Positions 59,456 through 64,000 of a stretch of 64,000 nt of DNA are shown here, one piece after another. The notes beneath the pieces are model-generated. The model ran no database searches. It was given only the letters and a program-made list of their open reading frames with translations, and was not told the DNA's origin. Where the stretch lies: contig NZ_OY726394.1 in NCBI RefSeq assembly GCF_963378075.1, positions 2,356,001-2,420,000 of the forward strand, in the 5' to 3' direction. The position numbers and the translations under genes were made by a program. The stretch's first letter is position 1, and every line of letters begins with the position of its first letter. The stretch comes from Mycolicibacter sp. MU0083. GTDB lineage: Bacteria > Actinomycetota > Actinomycetes > Mycobacteriales > Mycobacteriaceae.

Positions 59456-60811
59456 ATGTCCGTGCCACCGCCGGCGCAGAGCCGTCACCTGGCCACCGAG
59501 ATCCCCGGACCCGTGTCGCAGCGGCTGGCGAGCCGGCGTGCCGCAGCCGTAGCCCGCGGAGTGGGCAGCACGCTGCCGGTTTATGCGTCCCGCGCAGCCG
59601 GCGGCATCGTCGAGGACGTCGACGGCAACCGGCTGATCGACCTGGGCTCCGGTATCGCCGTCACCACGGTCGGCAATGCCGCCCCGCGCGTGGTGGACGC
59701 GGTGCAGCAGCAGGTCGCCGAGTTCACCCACACCTGCTTCATGGTCACCCCGTATGAGGGGTACGTGGCCGTCGCCGAGGCCCTCAACCGGATCACCCCG
59801 GGCCGGTTCGAGAAGCGTTCGGTACTGCTCAACTCCGGTGCGGAGGCATTGGAGAACGCCGTGAAGATCGCCCGCGCCTACACCCGCAAATCCGCGGTGG
59901 TGGCGTTCGACCACGCCTACCACGGACGCACCAACCTGACGATGGCGCTGACCGCCAAATCCATGCCGTACAAGAGCGGGTTCGGGCCGTTCGCGCCGGA
60001 CGTCTACCGGGCGCCCGCGTCCTATCCCTACCGGGACGGCCTGGTCGACAAGGAACTGGCCAGCGACGGCGTGCGGGCGGCCGAACGCACCATCGCCGTT
60101 CTGGAGAATCAGATCGGCGCCCACAACCTGGCCGCGGTGGTCATCGAACCGATCCAGGGCGAGGGCGGCTTCATCGTTCCGGCCCCCGGCTTTCTGCCCG
60201 CGCTGCTGGCGTGGTGCCGCGACAACAACGTGGTGTTCGTCGCCGACGAGGTGCAGACCGGCTTCGCGCGCACCGGGGCGATGTTCGCCTGCGAACACGA
60301 GGGCCCCGACGGGTTGGCGCCGGACCTGATCTGCACGGCCAAGGGCATCGGTGGCGGCCTGCCGCTGGCCGCGGTCACCGGGCGCGCCGAGATCATGGAC
60401 GCCCCGCACGTCAGCGGTCTGGGCGGAACCTTCGGCGGCAACCCGGTGGCCTGTGCGGCCGCACTGGGGGCGCTGGCCACCGTGGAGGCCGACGACCTGG
60501 TGGGGCGGGCCCGGCAGATCGAACGACTGGCGTTCGAACGACTGGGCCGGTTGCAGGCCGACGACGGCCGCATCGGGGATGTGCGCGGCCGCGGCGCCAT
60601 GATCGCGGTCGAACTGGTGCGGCCCGACACCAGCGAACCGGACCCGGCACTGACCAAGGCGCTGGCCGCGGCCTGCCATCGGGCCGGCGTGATCGTGTTG
60701 ACCTGCGGGACGTTCGGAAATGTGGTGCGGCTGCTGCCGCCGTTGACGATCAGTGACGAATTGCTGCTCGAGGGCTTGGACGTGCTGGCCGGCGAACTAG
60801 CGAAGCTCTAA
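59456..60811 (+). CDS. gabT: 4-aminobutyrate aminotransferase
   Basis: This 451-residue class III PLP aminotransferase has the PLP Lys in LICTAKGIGGGLPLAAVTG, VVIEPIQGEGGFIVPAPGFLPAL, VFVADEVQTGFARTG and the substrate segment FDHAYHGRTNLTMAL. It transfers the amino group of GABA to 2-oxoglutarate, giving succinate semialdehyde. It matches Rv2589. Other omega-aminotransferases are possible, but the context supports GabT. Confidence 0.93.
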   Translation: MSVPPPAQSRHLATEIPGPVSQRLASRRAAAVARGVGSTLPVYASRAAGGIVEDVDGNRLIDLGSGIAVTTVGNAAPRVVDAVQQQVAEFTHTCFMVTPYEGYVAVAEALNRITPGRFEKRSVLLNSGAEALENAVKIARAYTRKSAVVAFDHAYHGRTNLTMALTAKSMPYKSGFGPFAPDVYRAPASYPYRDGLVDKELASDGVRAAERTIAVLENQIGAHNLAAVVIEPIQGEGGFIVPAPGFLPALLAWCRDNNVVFVADEVQTGFARTGAMFACEHEGPDGLAPDLICTAKGIGGGLPLAAVTGRAEIMDAPHVSGLGGTFGGNPVACAAALGALATVEADDLVGRARQIERLAFERLGRLQADDGRIGDVRGRGAMIAVELVRPDTSEPDPALTKALAAACHRAGVIVLTCGTFGNVVRLLPPLTISDELLLEGLDVLAGELAKL

Positions 60812-60843
60812 CCTCCAGCTCGGTAATCCCCCGCCCCGGGTCG

Positions 60844-61887
60844 CTACTCGAACAGCCCCTGTTGCCCCAGCCCGCCCGCTCCGGCCGGCGGCACGATACC
60901 CAGGTGTGTCCAGGCCGCCGGGGTCGCCACCCGGCCCCGCGGGGTGCGCGCCACCATCCCGGCCCGCACCAGAAACGGCTCGCAGACCTCCTCGACGGTG
61001 GTGGCTTCCTCCCCCACCGCCACGGCCAGCGTCGACACCCCCACCGGCCCGCCGCCGAACCCACGGGTCAGCGCCGACAGTACGGCCCGGTCCAACCGGT
61101 CCAGGCCCAACTCGTCGACGTCGTAGACCTCCAGTGCGGCTTTGGCGACATCGCGGGTGATCACCCCGTCGGCGCGCACCTCGGCGTAGTCGCGCACCCG
61201 GCGCAGCAGCCGGTTGGCGATCCGCGGTGTGCCGCGGGAGCGCCGGGCGACCTCCGCGGCGGCCTCGGCACCCAGCTCGATGCCGAGGATCCTCGCCGAA
61301 CGCGCCAGCACCCGCTGTAGTTCGGCGGGATCGTAGAAGTCCATGTGCGCGGTGAACCCGAATCGGTCGCGCAACGGCCCGGTCAGCGCACCCGAGCGAG
61401 TAGTCGCCCCGACCAGGGTGAACGGTGCGACCTCCAGTGGTATCGAGGTGGCGCCGGGGCCTTTGCCGACGACGACGTCGACCCGGAAGTCCTCCATCGC
61501 CAGGTACAGCATCTCCTCGGCGGGCCGGGCGATGCGGTGGATCTCGTCGATGAACAGCACGTCGTGTTCGACCAGGTTCGACAGCATCGCGGCCAGGTCG
61601 CCGGCACGCTCCAACGCCGGCCCGGACGTCAGCCGCAGCGAACTGCCCAGCTCCCCGGCGATGATCATCGCCAACGATGTCTTGCCCAGGCCGGGTGGTC
61701 CGGACAGCAGAATATGGTCGGGGGTGCCGCCGCGGTTCTTGGCGCCCTCGAGCACCAACTGCAGTTGCTCGCGTACCCGCGGCTGTCCGATGAACTCGGC
61801 CAGGCTGCGGGGGCGCAGGCCCGCGTCGATGTCGCCTTCGCCGACCGTCAGCGCCGGGGACACGTCGCGGTCTTCGGGTTCACTCAT
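60844..61887 (-). CDS. ruvB: Holliday junction branch migration ATPase RuvB
   Basis: This 347-residue AAA+ protein has Walker [13 protein letters not shown], Walker [10 protein letters not shown], sensor 1 (VGATTRSG) and sensor 2 ([23 protein letters not shown]), with a C-terminal winged helix ([20 protein letters not shown]). It drives branch migration with RuvA. It overlaps ruvA by ATGA at 61884-61887 in the ruvC-ruvA-ruvB operon. Confidence 0.98.
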   Translation of the reverse strand: MSEPEDRDVSPALTVGEGDIDAGLRPRSLAEFIGQPRVREQLQLVLEGAKNRGGTPDHILLSGPPGLGKTSLAMIIAGELGSSLRLTSGPALERAGDLAAMLSNLVEHDVLFIDEIHRIARPAEEMLYLAMEDFRVDVVVGKGPGATSIPLEVAPFTLVGATTRSGALTGPLRDRFGFTAHMDFYDPAELQRVLARSARILGIELGAEAAAEVARRSRGTPRIANRLLRRVRDYAEVRADGVITRDVAKAALEVYDVDELGLDRLDRAVLSALTRGFGGGPVGVSTLAVAVGEEATTVEEVCEPFLVRAGMVARTPRGRVATPAAWTHLGIVPPAGAGGLGQQGLFE

Positions 61888-62474
61888 CTGGTCTTCCCCA
61901 GCCGACTCAGCGCGGTCCGCAGTGCCTCGGCGGTGCTCGCCTCGGGTGTCTCCGCCAGCACCTTGTCGGTGGTCTCTTCGGCCTGCTTGGCGGCGAAGCC
62001 CAACCCGACCAGCGCTTCGATCACCGGCGCGCGCACCGCATGACCGCTGGGCACCGTGCCGTCGGCGGCCGCCACCGCGCCGACCTTGTCGCGCAGTTCC
62101 AGCACCAGTCGCTCGGCACCGCGTTTCCCGATCCCGGGCACCCGGGTCAGCGCGGTGACGTCGCCGTCGGCCAGTACGCGGCGCAGGGCGGTCGCGTCGT
62201 AGACCGCCAGGGCCGCCAGGGCGATCTTCGGGCCGATCCCCGAGACCCCGATCAGCGTGAGAAACAGGTCCCGCGCGTCGCCGTCGGGGAAGCCGTAGAG
62301 CGTCATCGAGTCCTCGCGCACGATCATCGCGGTGATCAGCCGTGCTTCGCTGCCGCGACGCAGCGTCGACAGGGTCGACGGGGTGGCCATCAGCTTGTAG
62401 CCGACGCCGGACGCCTCGAGCACCGCGTGATCCAGCGCGATGTCGATGACCTCACCGCGCACCGACGCGATCAT
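61884..62474 (-). CDS. ruvA: Holliday junction DNA-binding protein RuvA
   Basis: This 196-residue protein has the N-terminal OB fold ([20 protein letters not shown]), two helix-hairpin-helix motifs ([16 protein letters not shown] and [19 protein letters not shown]) and a C-terminal UBA-like domain for contact with RuvB. Overlap with ruvC is ATGA at 62471-62474. Confidence 0.97.
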   Translation of the reverse strand: MIASVRGEVIDIALDHAVLEASGVGYKLMATPSTLSTLRRGSEARLITAMIVREDSMTLYGFPDGDARDLFLTLIGVSGIGPKIALAALAVYDATALRRVLADGDVTALTRVPGIGKRGAERLVLELRDKVGAVAAADGTVPSGHAVRAPVIEALVGLGFAAKQAEETTDKVLAETPEASTAEALRTALSRLGKTR

Positions 62475-63028
62475 GCCCGGGCCGCCTTGAGTCTGGCCGC
62501 GTATTTGCGCTGCTGTTCGGCGGCGAGCGCCTCGGCGGCAGCCATCCGGGCGATCATCGGAGCCCGCCAGCAGTGGCAGATCGCCAGCGCGAGTGCGTCG
62601 GCGGCGTCGGCGGGCGTCGGCTTCTGCTGCAGACCGAGGATGCGGGTGATCATGGTGGTCACCTGTGCCTTATCCGCCGAACCGTTGCCGGTGACCGCGG
62701 CCTTGACCTCACTGGGGGTGTGGAAGTGCACCTCGATGCCCCGTTTGGCGGCCTGTAGCGCGATCACCCCGCCGGCCTGGGCGGTGCCCATCACGGTGGA
62801 CACGTTCTGCTGGGCGAACACCCGCTCCACGGCGACCACGTCCGGCCGGTGGGTGTCGAGCCAGTGTTCGGCGACGTCGCTGATCGTCAGCAGCCGTTGC
62901 GGCAGCGACTGGTCGGCCGGGGTCCGCACCACATCGACGTCCAGCGCGGTGACCTGACGTCCGGAGCCGCCTTCGACCACGGACAACCCGCAGCGCGTCA
63001 ACCCGGGGTCGACACCCATCACCCGCAC
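62471..63028 (-). CDS. ruvC: Holliday junction resolvase RuvC
   Basis: This 185-residue protein is counted from GTG 63028 after AGGGAG; a longer frame (to 63085) has no family resemblance. The RNase H-like active site is [12 protein letters not shown] (Asp), VAVERVF (Glu), and [16 protein letters not shown] (Asp pair). It cuts four-way junctions. It is first in the operon and has a LexA-like box 19 bases upstream. Confidence 0.96.
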   Translation of the reverse strand: MRVMGVDPGLTRCGLSVVEGGSGRQVTALDVDVVRTPADQSLPQRLLTISDVAEHWLDTHRPDVVAVERVFAQQNVSTVMGTAQAGGVIALQAAKRGIEVHFHTPSEVKAAVTGNGSADKAQVTTMITRILGLQQKPTPADAADALALAICHCWRAPMIARMAAAEALAAEQQRKYAARLKAARA

Positions 63029-63046
63029 CGCACACTCCCTACCGTT

Positions 63047-63066
63047 GTGAACATCTGTTCGAACAG
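63047..63066 (-). promoter_or_regulatory. LexA/SOS-like box upstream of ruvC
   Basis: On the minus strand TCGAACAGATGTTCAC (63047-63062) matches the mycobacterial SOS box TCGAAC-N4-GTTCGA in 10 of 12 fixed bases; the last two differ. A second symmetry, CTGTTCGAACAG at 63055-63066, overlaps it. RuvCAB induction by LexA is known in mycobacteria. Confidence 0.7.
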
Positions 63067-63134
63067 TAGTGCCTGCGGGCGACAACTCACCGCCGCGACA
63101 CGCGGGTGTGCGGTTTCGGGCGAGCGAACCGCCG

Positions 63135-63890
63135 TTACTCGGCGTCGAGCGCGGCGAGTACCTCGTCGGAGAGGTCGACGTTGGTCCACACGTTCTGCAC
63201 GTCGTCGTTGTCCTCGAGCGCCTCGACGAGCTTGAACACCTTCTGCGCGCCCTCGACGTCGACGGCCACGCTCACCGACGGCTGGAAGCTGGCCTCCGCC
63301 GACTCGTAGTCGATGCCGGCGTCGATCAGTGCGCTGCGGACCGCCACCAGGTCACCCGGCTCGGAGATGACCTCGAAGCTCTCCCCCAGGTCGTTGACCT
63401 CCTCGGCACCGGCCTCCAGTACGGCCATCAGCAGGTCGTCCTCGGTCAGCCCGTTCTTCTCGAGGGTCACCGTGCCCTTGCGGCTGAACAGGTAGGCCAC
63501 CGAGCCCGGGTCGGCCATGGTGCCGCCGTTGCGCGTCATGGCCACCCGGACTTCGCTGGCGGCCCGGTTCCGGTTGTCGGTCAGGCACTCGATCAGCACC
63601 GCCACCCCGTTGGGGCCGTACCCCTCGTAGGTGATGGTCTGGTAGTCGGCGCCGCCGGCTTCTTCACCGGCGCCGCGCTTGCGGGCCCGCTCGATGTTGT
63701 CGTTGGGTACCGAGTTCTTCTTGGCCTTCTGGATCGCGTCGTACAGCGTCGGGTTCCCCGACGGGTCGCCGCCGCCGACACGGGCCGCGACCTCGATGTT
63801 CTTGATCAACCGAGCGAAGTTCTTGCCGCGACGAGCGTCGATGACGGCCTTCTTGTGCTTGGTGGTGGCCCACTTGGAATGGCCGCTCAT
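63135..63890 (-). CDS. YebC/PmpR-family protein
   Basis: This 251-residue protein has the family start [36 protein letters not shown], then [37 protein letters not shown] and a late [16 protein letters not shown]. Members are either transcriptional regulators or, as shown recently for some, aids to translation of proline-rich motifs. It matches Rv2603c. It is upstream of ruvC with a 106-base gap. Confidence 0.95.
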   Translation of the reverse strand: MSGHSKWATTKHKKAVIDARRGKNFARLIKNIEVAARVGGGDPSGNPTLYDAIQKAKKNSVPNDNIERARKRGAGEEAGGADYQTITYEGYGPNGVAVLIECLTDNRNRAASEVRVAMTRNGGTMADPGSVAYLFSRKGTVTLEKNGLTEDDLLMAVLEAGAEEVNDLGESFEVISEPGDLVAVRSALIDAGIDYESAEASFQPSVSVAVDVEGAQKVFKLVEALEDNDDVQNVWTNVDLSDEVLAALDAE

Positions 63891-63949
63891 AGCCGTCCTG
63901 CCTCACTGTTATAGGAGAAAAGTTCGCGCAGCGATTCTACGCGTCGGCC

Positions 63950-64000
63950 TCAGCGGCGCTCCGGTGGCTGCCCGGGCGGGAAGAACCCGGGCGCCCACCG
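63950..64000 (-). CDS. Possible 3' end of an upstream gene
   Basis: On the minus strand a frame open from the window edge encodes a Pro/Phe-rich end (RWAPGFFPPGQPPERR) and stops at TGA 63950-63952. Only 16 codons are visible. The text has the look of a protein tail, but composition alone cannot prove it. Confidence 0.3.
   Translation of the reverse strand, partial: RWAPGFFPPGQPPERR

Overview
The window is high-GC actinobacterial chromosome, almost certainly from a mycobacterium. The gene order follows the Mycobacterium tuberculosis region from about Rv2531c to Rv2603c: Orn/Lys/Arg decarboxylase, nusB, efp, pepQ, the aro genes, mltG, ruvX, alaS, rarA, aspS, hisS, ppiB, rel, apt, secF, secD, yajC, gabT, ruvB, ruvA, ruvC and the YebC regulator. 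A PE/PPE/EsxM-like/EsxN-like set of ESX-5 type supports a mycobacterium, probably from the slow-growing or related lineages where ESX-5 occurs. No rRNA, tRNA, CRISPR array or transposase was seen.

Layout. (1) 1-8489: the end of a serine hydrolase, then a compact minus-strand operon. In transcription order it encodes a GntR/UTRA repressor, a small two-cluster ferredoxin, a lipoprotein, a permease and an ATPase of a sulfonate/taurine-class ABC importer, an AprA/fumarate-reductase-like flavoprotein fused to HEAT repeats, and a DszC/HsaA-like monooxygenase. This is the best candidate for an undescribed metabolic system, and its substrate is unknown. (2) 8748-9689: an ERCC4-family nuclease fused to an Lsr2-like DNA-binding tail. 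(3) 9693-25153: conserved core genes (decarboxylase, nusB, efp, pepQ, shikimate pathway, mltG, ruvX, alaS). (4) 25276-29505: an accessory catabolic operon (luciferase-like monooxygenase, CoA-transferase, CitE-like lyase) with a divergent FadR-type regulator and a palindrome between them. (5) 29486-36000: rarA, an alcohol dehydrogenase, a DUF3097 gene, an Rpf-like factor behind an unusually AT-rich leader, a thioesterase and aspS. (6) 36088-39566: a membrane-anchored protein with a duplicated domain, two strong terminators, and the PE-PPE-esx set. (7) 40066-46225: a zinc metallopeptidase, a DapA-like/class II aldolase pair, a secreted protein, a repeat-flanked AbiEi/DUF559 gene, hisS and a glyoxalase-like hydrolase. 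(8) 46330-64000: ppiB, a GMC oxidoreductase, an ECF sigma factor coupled to a second luciferase-like enzyme, rel, apt, the SecDF-YajC block, a small secreted repeat protein, gabT, ruvCAB with a LexA-like box, and the YebC regulator.

Many neighbouring genes overlap by four bases (ATGA or GTGA), which indicates translational coupling in the importer operon and in aroK-aroB-aroQ, ruvX-alaS, hisS with the hydrolase, apt with its upstream lipoprotein, and ruvCAB. Functions are assigned from recognisable motifs and conserved gene order; no database search was run.
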